Part shown: piece after piece, positions 34,436 to 43,654 of the stretch
Position numbering within the stretch: the first letter of the stretch is position 1
Layout of the letters: the number at the start of each line of letters is the position of its first letter
Origin: Lachnospiraceae bacterium A4
GTDB taxonomy: Bacteria > Bacillota > Clostridia > Lachnospirales > Lachnospiraceae
DNA: 64,000 nucleotides
NCBI GenBank assembly: GCA_000403215.2
Contig: KE159563.1
Location: 1-64,000 of the forward strand
Direction: 5' to 3'
Notes under the pieces: model-generated
What the model was told of the DNA's origin: nothing
What the model saw: only the letters and a program-made list of their open reading frames with translations
The model's database searches: none
Translations under genes and position numbers: made by a program

Positions 34436-37400
34436 TTATTTCCTTTTTATTTCGTTCTTTTCTTTTTGGGCACGCGGCTGTTTTCTGCGCGCACTTCTTT
34501 TCCTGAGTGCTGCTAGCATCAGAAGCCCCGCTGCCGCTGCTGCGCTGCCGCCGATGATCAGCAGCTTATTTGTCGTTTCCTCCACGATGCAGAAATATTC
34601 CTGTGTGCCTGTCATGTCAACTTGCAGATATTGTCCCCTGCTCTTGCTCTCAAGTTCGGTCCAGGCCTCCCCCGTGCAGCCATACACGACAGCCTTCTCA
34701 TAGGGATTGAGCAGGCGCAGTGCAAACGAATCCGTCTCCCCGATGCCGCCATTTTCGAGCGTCACCTTGTACACCACATGCTGTCTGCCGTCCGCCTCCT
34801 CCGGCGGTGTTTTGTCACAGATGCTGGCCGTTAAGCTCGTGTCCTCTGTAAAGAGATCCTCCACCAAAGCATAGGGCCTCTTCCACGTGCCTTCGTCTGT
34901 GCCAGCCGCGTCGCCGCTGCTCTGTACGACAGTTACGTTGTCCTTGTACGCCGCCTCCACGACAAACGTACCGCCCATTCTCTGCTCCGAAACGTCAGGC
35001 CATGCGCCATAAAAGCCTTCTTTTGCGGGAATCTGCGGGAAATTCAGCTTGTCGAGCTTTTCCCCGTACCTGACTTCCTCCGAACCTAAATAAGTATCCT
35101 CTATCTTGTAAATTACCTTGAGATGCCAGAACTGCGTTGGAAGCTGTTCTACGGTCAGTAAATCGCTGTAGTTCATGGGTTCCGCTACGCCAATGTAGCT
35201 GATATTGTCAATGCCGTGGATATTTTCCCCTACATAATAGTTGCCAGCTACCTTTGCCCCCTCCTCTCCGGCATTTGTGTCCATCTCCTCATAGGCTGCT
35301 ACCTGTCCGGCGATGGCGCCTGCGCGCCCGTTCTCAGACTGCACATCTGCCATCGAATAACAGTTTTTCAGCGTTTCGGCATATCCTGCAATACCGCCGA
35401 CATTCTTGTTTCCATTGACAGAGCAGAGCGCATAGCACTTTTTGATAATCGTGAGGGATTCGCCGCAGATGCCGCCCACATAGTCGCCCTCTGTGCTCTC
35501 CACGCTTCCGTAGCCCTCAGAATCCACAATAATCCCGTGGTTCATATAGCCGCAGATGCCGCCTGCGCCATTCTTTTTGGCTGTGATATAGCCCTCGTTG
35601 ACACTGTCTGTCACCAGACACTTCGTGATGAAGCGTCTGCCAACCTCGTACTCAATCGTGCCTGCCGCGCTGTCCTCGGGGTCCTCATCGTCGATGGACA
35701 TCGAGCCTGCGATGCCGCCCACATTGATATCCCCCTTGACAACACCCTTGTTGACACAGGCATCAGTGCGCCCGGTCGTGATGGAATCAATATTCTCATC
35801 ATCGACATCCTCGTACAACTCCTCAAGGCTCAGGCTCTCAATGTCTACTATGCGGTCTGCCAGCAGGTTAAACACAACGTTCAACTGGTCGTTGACTGCC
35901 CGAAGGTCGTCGTTGATGATGTCAGAATAGCCTGCCGCATTGTCGCTCAGCGCCTTGATGCTGTCTGACAGCCCTTTGAGCTGGTCATGAAAATTTTCCT
36001 TGGCGCGGTCAAAATCATCCCCCAGCTTCGAAAAGCGGAGATCCGGCTGGGCGTTCATGTAGTTGACAATCCCCCGGACGCTGTTGTTTGCCGCCTTGAG
36101 CGAATCCAGCATTCCGTGAATATGCTCCGTCGCCTTGTCAATATCCTTCCTCGCTGCCTCCGCCGCATCTGTGGCATACGGCGAGAGAATGTTGTACACT
36201 GTCGATAAGCTGCTTAGAATCGAGGCGGCGGACGAGGACATCTCACCGAGGTTCTCCACTAACTGAATGACTTCTGTGATGATGGTATCCTGCTCTGCCT
36301 GCGTGAGTTCATCCCAGCTTTTATAAGAGCCGTCTGGCTTCTGTACAATATTCTTGATGGTATTGATCGATTTCTGCACTGCCTCCGACGACTTTGACAA
36401 TTCCTCAACCGAATCCTTGATGTTGTTCTTGGAGGTATCAACTGCCTGCTTTTTGTTCTGTTTGTTGAATTTTATCTCTACGGTGCACGGCGCCTTTGAC
36501 ATTTTCGCAAGATCAAACTCGTAGATGTATGCGCCGCTCTGTCTTTTGGACACGGACAGCTTCTTGCCGCCTGCATCTGTGACAGTGATACTCTTGACCG
36601 CGTAGGCTGCGCTTGGCTTGACGCTGACGGTCACTTTTCCTTCCGCACTGCCTGAGTACGTTGCATTACCGCTCATATTGGATTTTAGAATAAGATCTAC
36701 TGGCTCAAATTGTGCGGTGACTTCGGCGTCCTTTGACGGCATGGTAAACGAATACCGTTTGCCGTCGCTCTCGAGCGCTGGCTTTGCACCGTTTACAAGA
36801 ATACTGGTCAATATATAGCCATTGTTCGAGGACGGTGTCGCGTAGACCTTTTCTCCCTCCTTGGCGCTTGTCGTATCGACTGCCACGACACCGCCAGTAC
36901 TAGATGCTGTTATGACATTATAGGATTCTCCCTCCTGTGCTGTGTCCTTCTGCGTTTTTACAAAAGTGGCATAGGCACTGTAGCTGTCAACGTCATCTGC
37001 CAGATCAACGATATATGTATATGTCTTATTTTCGCTGTCGTAGACCAGCTCACTTTTGCCAAGCACGGCTGCTGAGATGGCGTTGGCGTTCTCCGGGTTT
37101 TCTTCCTCCCAAGGAAGTGTCTCCTCTGGCTGTGCGCTTTCTGGCGTGTTATTGGTCTCGTTTTCTGAGGAATCCTCATCTGTGCGCTCAGTCTGCGTCT
37201 CACTCTCATTTTCAGATGGAATCTGGGGAGCGCTGTCGCTTTCTGTCGTTTCAACCGAAGGATTTTCTGTATTGACTGCGCTGTCACTTTCCGTTGAATT
37301 ATCCGATGGTTTTTCTGTGTCGGCTGTGCTGTCACTTTCCGTTGTTTCATTCGATGGTTTTTCTGTGTCGGCTGTGCTGCCGCTTTCTGTTGTGCCGTCG

Positions 37401-39862
37401 GACGGATTTTGAGGAGCGATTGTATTGTCACTTCCTGTTGTGTCATCAGACGGATTTTGGGTGTCGGTGGTGCTGTCACCTCCTGCTGTACGCTCTGAGT
37501 TCGGCTGTGCCTGGCTGTCCGCGGTTTCTCCCGATGCGCTCTGTGCGCCGCTGTCTTGCCGCACCGCCCCGGAGAGCGTCACCTTCTTAAATTCCAGCGC
37601 CTTGTTCTCATCAACATCATAATTTTCATCAGGTTTGATTGTAATCTGATACTGCGTCCCGCTTGCCCCCTTGTGCACGGAGATCACACCGCCGGCATTG
37701 GATTCGGGATAGATACGGTTTTTGGCAGCTTTGTCATATTTATTCTGAAATAAAACCTCAACCGTGGCATCGTTGTCCGGCATTTTGAACACACGTTCAT
37801 TTACATTTGAGCTGCTCGGTGTGGAAGCGATGTCTCCTGTCACCCTCATTTCTTGAAAGACGTACTCTGGCGCCGCCACAATATGAATCGTGACCTCCTC
37901 GCCAGCCGCCGCTGTATTGCCGCCGCCAGCCACATACGCCGTGCCGCCGGTGCCGGACTTGACTGTGATTTTGTGCGAAGCCGTCGCAGTCTTTGTAAAC
38001 ACAGCCTCCACCATCGTAGCAGTGCCTTCTTTGATGTAGGTCTTTTTGTCCAGCGTGATTTCATTGTCCGCGCTGACCGGCCCTGTATAAGCGCTGCCGT
38101 CAACCTTGAAGCCGTCAAAACGGTATCCGCCCGAAGCGGCTGCCTTGAATGTCACCTTGTCATTGTCCCGCGCTGTCGTGACGCGTCCGCCTACCGTGGA
38201 CTTGACAAGAAATGTCCCTTCATATATAAATTGTGCCATAACCTTTACATTTTTCTTTGGCATTGTAAATGTATACTGGTCACTCCTGCCGCTCACTGGT
38301 GTGGCAGCCAGCTTCTTGCCGCCCGCATCCTTTACCGTCAGCGAGCCCTCCTTGAGCTTGTAGCCGTCATTGGGCGTCACTGTGATGGTCACAGTGTCCT
38401 TTTCCTGCGGGTTGGTGCTGTCTGCCGTGAGTGTGCCGCCCACCGTGGACAACAGTGAAAGCCTGCTGTAATCCGTCTCATCATACACGTTGTCGTCCAG
38501 CTTGTCGAGAATCGCCAAATCCTCCGACAACTGTTTTGCCGTGTCATTCAAATCAGACATTCGGTCCCCTGCTGCGGAGACATGGTTCAGCACATCTGGC
38601 AGCATGTCAATAATGTGTTCCATGCGCGCAGACACCGTATTGACTTCATCGACATTTTCGTCCACAAAGTCTGTAATCTGTGTGACAAGCACGTCTCCCG
38701 AATCAATCGTGCTGTCCGCATAGGACTGCATTTTGTCCACATCGCCCTTCACGCCGTCGCTCGCGGCGTCCATGTCGTCAATCGTCTTTTCTATGATATC
38801 GTGCAGTTTATTGATCGCATTGCGCAGAGACTCTGCCTCGTCAATCTCAATAAACGGCTCCATCTGTCCCACAATACCGCCGATATCTTTTCTGCCGTAG
38901 ACTGTTCCGCTGTTTGTGCACAGGGAGACGACGCCCGACTGGCGCCCTGCGATGCCGCCGATATTGTAGCCTGTGTGCTCATACCCCACGGTTCCTGAAT
39001 TGGCACAGCGTGAGATCACCCCGTCAGAAAAGCCAGCAATCCCGCCAGTGTCCACACCGCTGTAGAGTTCATTGTCGTCGTGGGTGGTCAGACTCTCCAA
39101 AATCCCCATGCCGGTTCCCATCTCGTCGTCCTGCTCCACCCACTCGCTGTTGTCGTTGATGCCTGCGCGGTTCGTACAGTTGTTCAGTGCTCCGTGGTTG
39201 ATGCCCACGATGCCGCCCGTCGAATAATACCCTGTAATCCTGCCCTTCACAGCGCAGCCTGCGATGGTTCCTGTGCCCTCATTGATGCCCGCGATGCCGC
39301 CTATGGTATCGCGCCCGCTCACTGTTCCCTGAAATGTACAGTTCTTGATGGTGCCGTGGTTGATTCCGCAAATGCTGCCCATGCACTCCTTTTCATTTTC
39401 TGACGCCACGGCGCCCTTCACGGTCAGATTCTGAATCAGACCGTCGCGCCCGACATAGCGGAACAGCCCGACCACATAGCCGTCTCCCATATAGTCAAAG
39501 CCTGAAATCGTATGTCCAACACCGTCAAACACACCGTTGAACACCGGCACGAGCTTTATTTGGGTGCCTGAGAGGTCAATGTCTGCCCTAAGGCTGACAT
39601 ATTTATTTTTCGACCATGCGTCGATGTAGCACTGGGAGGCAAACGCTGCAAATTCCTCCGGGGTGCTGATATCAATTCTTTCATATTTTATTTCTTCTTT
39701 TATTTCGTCTGTATGCTCTTGTACCGCTGCGTCCACGGCAACCTCTTTGGTCTGCTCCGCCGCCTGCACAGTATGTACTGGATTTATACCATCTGAAACG
39801 CTTCCGGCCGCCAGCATACCTGCCAGCGCCAGCGCTGCCGCTCTGTTTGCTCTGCTATACAT
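34436..39862 (-). CDS. Giant surface protein: GLUG repeats, coiled coils and B-repeat-like domains
   Basis: About 1,810 residues. A signal peptide ends near VQAAE. Domains in order are GLUG-type repeats (about 105-335, many GGIAG or GGIVG), a helical coiled coil (340-470), beta domains resembling InlB B-repeats (480-775), a serine/threonine/glutamate tandem region (795-880), further B-repeat-like domains (980-1130), a second coiled coil (1145-1360), GLUG repeats again (1365-1545), a terminal domain, one membrane helix (about 1770-1790) and a basic tail. There is no LPxTG motif. The ATG at 39862 lies inside the end of the MMPL gene (AGAGGG 8 bases upstream); a GTG 9 bases earlier is possible. 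The two genes are thus coupled. The function is unknown, possibly an extracellular partner of the transporter. Confidence 0.82.
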   Translation of the reverse strand: MYSRANRAAALALAGMLAAGSVSDGINPVHTVQAAEQTKEVAVDAAVQEHTDEIKEEIKYERIDISTPEEFAAFASQCYIDAWSKNKYVSLRADIDLSGTQIKLVPVFNGVFDGVGHTISGFDYMGDGYVVGLFRYVGRDGLIQNLTVKGAVASENEKECMGSICGINHGTIKNCTFQGTVSGRDTIGGIAGINEGTGTIAGCAVKGRITGYYSTGGIVGINHGALNNCTNRAGINDNSEWVEQDDEMGTGMGILESLTTHDDNELYSGVDTGGIAGFSDGVISRCANSGTVGYEHTGYNIGGIAGRQSGVVSLCTNSGTVYGRKDIGGIVGQMEPFIEIDEAESLRNAINKLHDIIEKTIDDMDAASDGVKGDVDKMQSYADSTIDSGDVLVTQITDFVDENVDEVNTVSARMEHIIDMLPDVLNHVSAAGDRMSDLNDTAKQLSEDLAILDKLDDNVYDETDYSRLSLLSTVGGTLTADSTNPQEKDTVTITVTPNDGYKLKEGSLTVKDAGGKKLAATPVSGRSDQYTFTMPKKNVKVMAQFIYEGTFLVKSTVGGRVTTARDNDKVTFKAAASGGYRFDGFKVDGSAYTGPVSADNEITLDKKTYIKEGTATMVEAVFTKTATASHKITVKSGTGGTAYVAGGGNTAAAGEEVTIHIVAAPEYVFQEMRVTGDIASTPSSSNVNERVFKMPDNDATVEVLFQNKYDKAAKNRIYPESNAGGVISVHKGASGTQYQITIKPDENYDVDENKALEFKKVTLSGAVRQDSGAQSASGETADSQAQPNSERTAGGDSTTDTQNPSDDTTGSDNTIAPQNPSDGTTESGSTADTEKPSNETTESDSTADTEKPSDNSTESDSAVNTENPSVETTESDSAPQIPSENESETQTERTDEDSSENETNNTPESAQPEETLPWEEENPENANAISAAVLGKSELVYDSENKTYTYIVDLADDVDSYSAYATFVKTQKDTAQEGESYNVITASSTGGVVAVDTTSAKEGEKVYATPSSNNGYILTSILVNGAKPALESDGKRYSFTMPSKDAEVTAQFEPVDLILKSNMSGNATYSGSAEGKVTVSVKPSAAYAVKSITVTDAGGKKLSVSKRQSGAYIYEFDLAKMSKAPCTVEIKFNKQNKKQAVDTSKNNIKDSVEELSKSSEAVQKSINTIKNIVQKPDGSYKSWDELTQAEQDTIITEVIQLVENLGEMSSSAASILSSLSTVYNILSPYATDAAEAARKDIDKATEHIHGMLDSLKAANNSVRGIVNYMNAQPDLRFSKLGDDFDRAKENFHDQLKGLSDSIKALSDNAAGYSDIINDDLRAVNDQLNVVFNLLADRIVDIESLSLEELYEDVDDENIDSITTGRTDACVNKGVVKGDINVGGIAGSMSIDDEDPEDSAAGTIEYEVGRRFITKCLVTDSVNEGYITAKKNGAGGICGYMNHGIIVDSEGYGSVESTEGDYVGGICGESLTIIKKCYALCSVNGNKNVGGIAGYAETLKNCYSMADVQSENGRAGAIAGQVAAYEEMDTNAGEEGAKVAGNYYVGENIHGIDNISYIGVAEPMNYSDLLTVEQLPTQFWHLKVIYKIEDTYLGSEEVRYGEKLDKLNFPQIPAKEGFYGAWPDVSEQRMGGTFVVEAAYKDNVTVVQSSGDAAGTDEGTWKRPYALVEDLFTEDTSLTASICDKTPPEEADGRQHVVYKVTLENGGIGETDSFALRLLNPYEKAVVYGCTGEAWTELESKSRGQYLQVDMTGTQEYFCIVEETTNKLLIIGGSAAAAAGLLMLAALRKRSARRKQPRAQKEKNEIKRK
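37232..37495. repeat. 48-bp tandem repeat in the giant surface-protein gene
   Basis: The word GCTGTCACT or a one-base variant recurs at 37232, 37280, 37328, 37376, 37424 and 37472, exactly 48 bp apart. The units encode 16-residue repeats of the type S-T-A-D-T-E-K-P-S followed by TTESD. Such in-frame minisatellites vary in copy number between strains. Confidence 0.85.
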
Positions 39863-42362
39863 CCTTTTCACCCTCTTTCCTCTGTGCGTTCTCCTTCTCC
39901 ATCAGCTCTCGAATATCGCTTCCGTCATCTTCCCTCGGCTCTAGTTTTCCCATATTGACAAACAAATTCGCGTCACCGCGTATCAAGCCGTGGACTTCTC
40001 CGATGACTGTACCGTTGATCTGTCCCTGCACAATGCCGTCAACGCGCATCAGGCCGCTGACACGCTCTAATTTGAGCGGTATCGATACGGCAAATGACGT
40101 CCTGTCGATAATCTTCTCGCCCAGCAGAAGAATCTGCGGGAGCACAAACATAACTGTAAAAATAGAAAGGATTGTCCCTCTGCCCAGACACTGCCCAATG
40201 CCGCACACCGCGCCGTCCGAGGACATCTGTCCGATAAAGATGCCTGCCAGCGCAAGCATGGTGCCCGAGGTGACGATGGTCGGAAAGGCAAAGTTCATCG
40301 TCTCTATAATCGCGTCCTTCTTGGACATTTTGTCCTTGATTTCCAGAAATCTGCCTGAAATCACGATCGCGTAGTCAATATTGGCACCCATCTGAATCGA
40401 GGACACGATCATCGCACTCAGGAAAAATACATTTTTCTGCTCTATTGCAGGAAATGAAAAATTCACCCAGATCACGCCCTGAATCACTGCGATCAGAAGC
40501 ACCGGCATACCTGCCGACATAAAAGTGAACAACAGTACGACCAGCACCGCGAGAATCGAGACCACATTGACCACGGTGTTGTCGCGCTGGAAAGTCTTAT
40601 ATAAATCATACTGGCTGGTGGACTCTCCGGGAACGAGCACTTCGGACTTCTCATAATACTGTCCTGCGATCTCGTGCATCTCATCGAGAAAGGCAAACGT
40701 CTCCTCGCCCTCCTCCGGCAGTGTCAGATAGATCAGCATACGGCTGTACTGTTCGCCCTGAAGCTGGTCGAGCGCAATCTGCATCTTGGTGTGCGCCTCC
40801 TCGAGCGTGTCCATCAAATCATCATCGAGCGTGACATACCCTTCGTCCACCTCATCATACAGGAACATGAACATATCAATGAGCGGCACACTGTAGTTCG
40901 AGAAGCCGTTCACAATCTTGGCATAGTTCTCATCGTTCACCGCATACGCCATATATAACAGCTCTGCCACCTCATAGTCGAGCTCGAGTAGCTCCGAGAA
41001 ATCCCTTGCGGTCAGCTTATCCGTCAGCATGTAGCCGTCCATTGCCTCGGTGTTTGCAAGCCCCTGCGAATGGTCTACCTCCGGTCTGGCATCGAGCTCA
41101 TTGAGAAGTTTTCGCTCCTTCTCATAGTTGCCCGCCGGAACGACGAGCGCGACGAAGTTCTCCGCGCCAAAGCTCTCCTCAATCATCTCGTCCACCACCA
41201 TCGCATCGCTCTGCACAGGTGTTTCAAGCTGTGTGTAGCCATAGACATACGGGCAGTTGGACTGAATGAGATACGCCCCCACCAGCACGACGATAAATAA
41301 AGGCGGAATGATAAATCTTGTCTTGTATGCAAATTTTCCCACAAATGGAATATCCGGGATAAAGCTCTTGTGCTTGGTCTTATCCATCGCCTTGCCAAAG
41401 AGCATAATAAGCCCCGGCATCAGCAAAAATACACCCAAAAGGCTCAGCAGAATCGCCCGGATCAGGCACAGCGCCATATCGCTGCCGATGCCAAACTGCA
41501 TGAACATCATCGCGATCAAACCGCCCATCGTTGTCAGCGAACTCGAGAAAATCTCTGGAATCGCCTTGCTGAGCGCCACAATATCCGCCTCGCGGATGCC
41601 AAGCGTCTGGTGTTCTTCTTTGTAGCGGTTACAGAAAATAACCGCATAGTCCACAGACAGGGCAAGCTGCAGCACGATGGTAACGGAGTCTGACACGAAC
41701 GAGACTGTCCCCATCATAAAGTTTGTTCCCTTGGTGATCAATGCCGCCGAGCAGAATGTCAGCAACAGCACCGGCACCTCCGCCCACGTCTGCGATGTCA
41801 AGAGCAGCACCGAGACGACCACAATCGCCACCAGCACGCTGATCACGGACATCTCCTTTGCAAGCTGCTCTGCCGACGCATCTCCCATCGCAGTAGACAC
41901 ATAGATATCATAGCCGTCCAGCATCGCGCGGACCTCGTCGAGCGCCGCAAGCGCCCTGTCGTCCGTCTCCTCATAGCCAAATGTGATCGAGTACAGCGCC
42001 GAGAAGTTGTTGTAATGCTTCTTAGAATTGTCAAAGTCCAGCATGATAATGCTGTCGAGCGCCTCGAGCTCCTCATAAATCCGATCGGCTTCCTCATAGG
42101 GAATGTTTGTCACCATGACCTTCGCGGTGCCATACGTGATAAACTGCTCCTCCATGCGGTCTAGTCCCCGGCTCGTCTCCGTCGTTTCCGGCAGATATGC
42201 CGAGAGTGCATTCTCCACTGTTGTCCAGTTCATCGAGACCACTGAAAAGATCAGCGCGATGCCAAACAGCAGAAAAAACAAGTTGCGTCTGTCTACGATG
42301 AAGGTGGCGACCTTGATCATCAGTCCGCCCTCTTCACCGCTTTTTTTGGGTTGTTCGTCCAT
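39855..42362 (-). CDS. MMPL/RND-family transporter
   Basis: An 835-residue polytopic protein with the two-fold MMPL architecture. Helix 1 (about 28-48) is followed by a large extracellular domain, a six-helix block (about 165-370), a second extracellular domain and a second block (about 560-770). The motif SVDYAVIFCNRYKEE in the first half and GANIDYAVIISGRFLE-like (GANIDYAIVISGRF) in the second carry the proton-relay aspartates. The C-terminal tail has glycine at every fourth position six times (776-796). GGAGG precedes the ATG at 42362. Such transporters move lipids or hydrophobic compounds. The substrate here is unknown. Confidence 0.9.
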   Translation of the reverse strand: MDEQPKKSGEEGGLMIKVATFIVDRRNLFFLLFGIALIFSVVSMNWTTVENALSAYLPETTETSRGLDRMEEQFITYGTAKVMVTNIPYEEADRIYEELEALDSIIMLDFDNSKKHYNNFSALYSITFGYEETDDRALAALDEVRAMLDGYDIYVSTAMGDASAEQLAKEMSVISVLVAIVVVSVLLLTSQTWAEVPVLLLTFCSAALITKGTNFMMGTVSFVSDSVTIVLQLALSVDYAVIFCNRYKEEHQTLGIREADIVALSKAIPEIFSSSLTTMGGLIAMMFMQFGIGSDMALCLIRAILLSLLGVFLLMPGLIMLFGKAMDKTKHKSFIPDIPFVGKFAYKTRFIIPPLFIVVLVGAYLIQSNCPYVYGYTQLETPVQSDAMVVDEMIEESFGAENFVALVVPAGNYEKERKLLNELDARPEVDHSQGLANTEAMDGYMLTDKLTARDFSELLELDYEVAELLYMAYAVNDENYAKIVNGFSNYSVPLIDMFMFLYDEVDEGYVTLDDDLMDTLEEAHTKMQIALDQLQGEQYSRMLIYLTLPEEGEETFAFLDEMHEIAGQYYEKSEVLVPGESTSQYDLYKTFQRDNTVVNVVSILAVLVVLLFTFMSAGMPVLLIAVIQGVIWVNFSFPAIEQKNVFFLSAMIVSSIQMGANIDYAIVISGRFLEIKDKMSKKDAIIETMNFAFPTIVTSGTMLALAGIFIGQMSSDGAVCGIGQCLGRGTILSIFTVMFVLPQILLLGEKIIDRTSFAVSIPLKLERVSGLMRVDGIVQGQINGTVIGEVHGLIRGDANLFVNMGKLEPREDDGSDIRELMEKENAQRKEGEKDV

Positions 42363-42411
42363 TTCCTTTCCTCCTACACAGCAAAAGTGTTTTTTATTAT
42401 TATGATGAATA

Positions 42412-42458
42412 GTATAGTACATCTCTTTTGCTTTTTCAAGAATGACTATTAGTCATTT
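42412..42458 (-). promoter_or_regulatory. Promoter and TetR-like operator of the MMPL operon
   Basis: Minus-strand -35 TTGAAA (42435-42440), 17 bases, -10 TATACT (42412-42417). Directly upstream lies an odd palindrome, AATGACTA and TAGTCATT around one base (42442-42458), of the form bound by TetR-family repressors of MMPL pumps. No TetR gene is adjacent in this window. Confidence 0.6.
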
Positions 42459-42516
42459 TCAAAAATTCATACTCTTTTTAGAATACTTTCACGGAAATAT
42501 AATTGAGTGGGTACAA

Positions 42517-42557
42517 AAAAAGCAACTATTCTTAAACTTGACGAATAGTCACTTTTT
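42517..42557. terminator. Terminator of the polysaccharide operon
   Basis: Arms 42517-42531 and 42543-42557 pair at 13 of 15 positions around an 11-nt loop and give T tracts on both strands. It lies 15 bp past the last glycosyltransferase stop codon. Confidence 0.7.
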
Positions 42558-42571
42558 ATAATACCATTATT

Positions 42572-43654
42572 CTATAGATTATTCAAGTAATCTTCCCACG
42601 CCCGGTTCACCCTGTCCGGCGCCAGCTTCTGCGTGATCGCACAGGAATTTTCGCGCAGCTTCAGCTCAAATTCGCGGTCCTCGAATATCCGCCGGAAGGC
42701 ATCTGCGAGCGCAAAGGCATCTCCCACGGGCACGAGCAGTCCATTGACGCCGTTCTCAATCAGCGCTGCCGGTCCGCCGCAGGGACAGTCTGTCGCAATC
42801 ACTGGGACACCGAGCGCCATCGCCTCCATGACGGCGTTGGGCATTCCCTCTGTGTTGGAGGTCAGCGTAAAAATCCTCGCCTTGCCAATGTGCGCTGCGA
42901 TGTCCTCCACCGTTCCCGGCAGGGTGATTCTGTCAGACAAGCCCTTTTCTGCCACCAGCGACTCCAACTGGGTTCTAAGTTCACCCTCTCCATAGATAAC
43001 CAGCTTCACCGCCGGATACTCGTCCGCAATCTTGGCAAACGCATGAATCAGCATGGCATGGTTCTTGTTGGCATCGAGCCTGCCTGCCGCCACGATGAGA
43101 TTCTCCCGCTCTTTTGCGGTTTCCCGATCTATAAACTGCGGATTCAGGGGATTTGATAAGATCACACTCTTTTTCCTGACCGCCTTTGGGAAAAACGCGC
43201 GCGCCCTGTCGGTCTGGAGCACCACCCCGTCCGCAAAACGAAAGACAGTCTTTGCGATCAACTGCATCCATTTTCCCTCGTACTCCATCGTTGGCTCACC
43301 GCGCACAGAAACGACTGTCTTGGAGGGCAGAAAAGCTGCTGTCGCCACTGCCATCAGATTATTTTTGCCGAGAAATGACAGAATTACATCAGGCTTGTAA
43401 GCGTTCCAGATATCGCGCAGCGCGCCAAACCGGACAAAAAAGTTTCTGACGCGTCCTCCCTGTAGCATAGACTCGTCCGGCTCTGAGTACACGCGCCGGA
43501 TTTCGGGCGGAATCCTGTATTCATCTTCTCTCTTATACTGGGTCACTAGGACCACATCATAGTTCCTCTCGCGGAAATATACTGCGAGATTGGCTATGAC
43601 CCGCTCTGAGCCTCCTTTTTGGAGTGAGCTGATAAACAATGCTATTCTCTTCAT
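42572..43654 (-). CDS. GT4-family glycosyltransferase (last gene of polysaccharide cluster)
   Basis: A 360-residue GT-B enzyme. The N-terminal domain begins RIALFISSLQKGGSERV, and the C-terminal domain has VAAGRLDANKNH, VKLVIYGEGELR and the donor-binding TSNTEGMPNAVMEAMALGVPVIATDC--GGPAALIENG, with the EX7E glutamates. GT4 enzymes transfer a sugar from a nucleotide donor with retention. Donor and acceptor are unknown. The ATG overlaps the stop of the AsnB-like gene (ATGA). It resembles the enzyme at 45561-46691 in its acceptor-side start GGSERV/GGAERV. Confidence 0.9.
   Translation of the reverse strand: MKRIALFISSLQKGGSERVIANLAVYFRERNYDVVLVTQYKREDEYRIPPEIRRVYSEPDESMLQGGRVRNFFVRFGALRDIWNAYKPDVILSFLGKNNLMAVATAAFLPSKTVVSVRGEPTMEYEGKWMQLIAKTVFRFADGVVLQTDRARAFFPKAVRKKSVILSNPLNPQFIDRETAKERENLIVAAGRLDANKNHAMLIHAFAKIADEYPAVKLVIYGEGELRTQLESLVAEKGLSDRITLPGTVEDIAAHIGKARIFTLTSNTEGMPNAVMEAMALGVPVIATDCPCGGPAALIENGVNGLLVPVGDAFALADAFRRIFEDREFELKLRENSCAITQKLAPDRVNRAWEDYLNNL

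Noticed and set aside
35216-35968. Plus-strand open frame of 250 codons inside the giant surface-protein gene
   Set aside because: The minus-strand frame is continuous for about 1,810 codons with signal peptide, repeats and membrane helix; the plus frame is a mirror of the GLUG repeats.
37232-37495. CRISPR-like regular repeats
   Set aside because: The 48-bp period is in frame and continuous with no spacers; it encodes a 16-residue tandem protein repeat.
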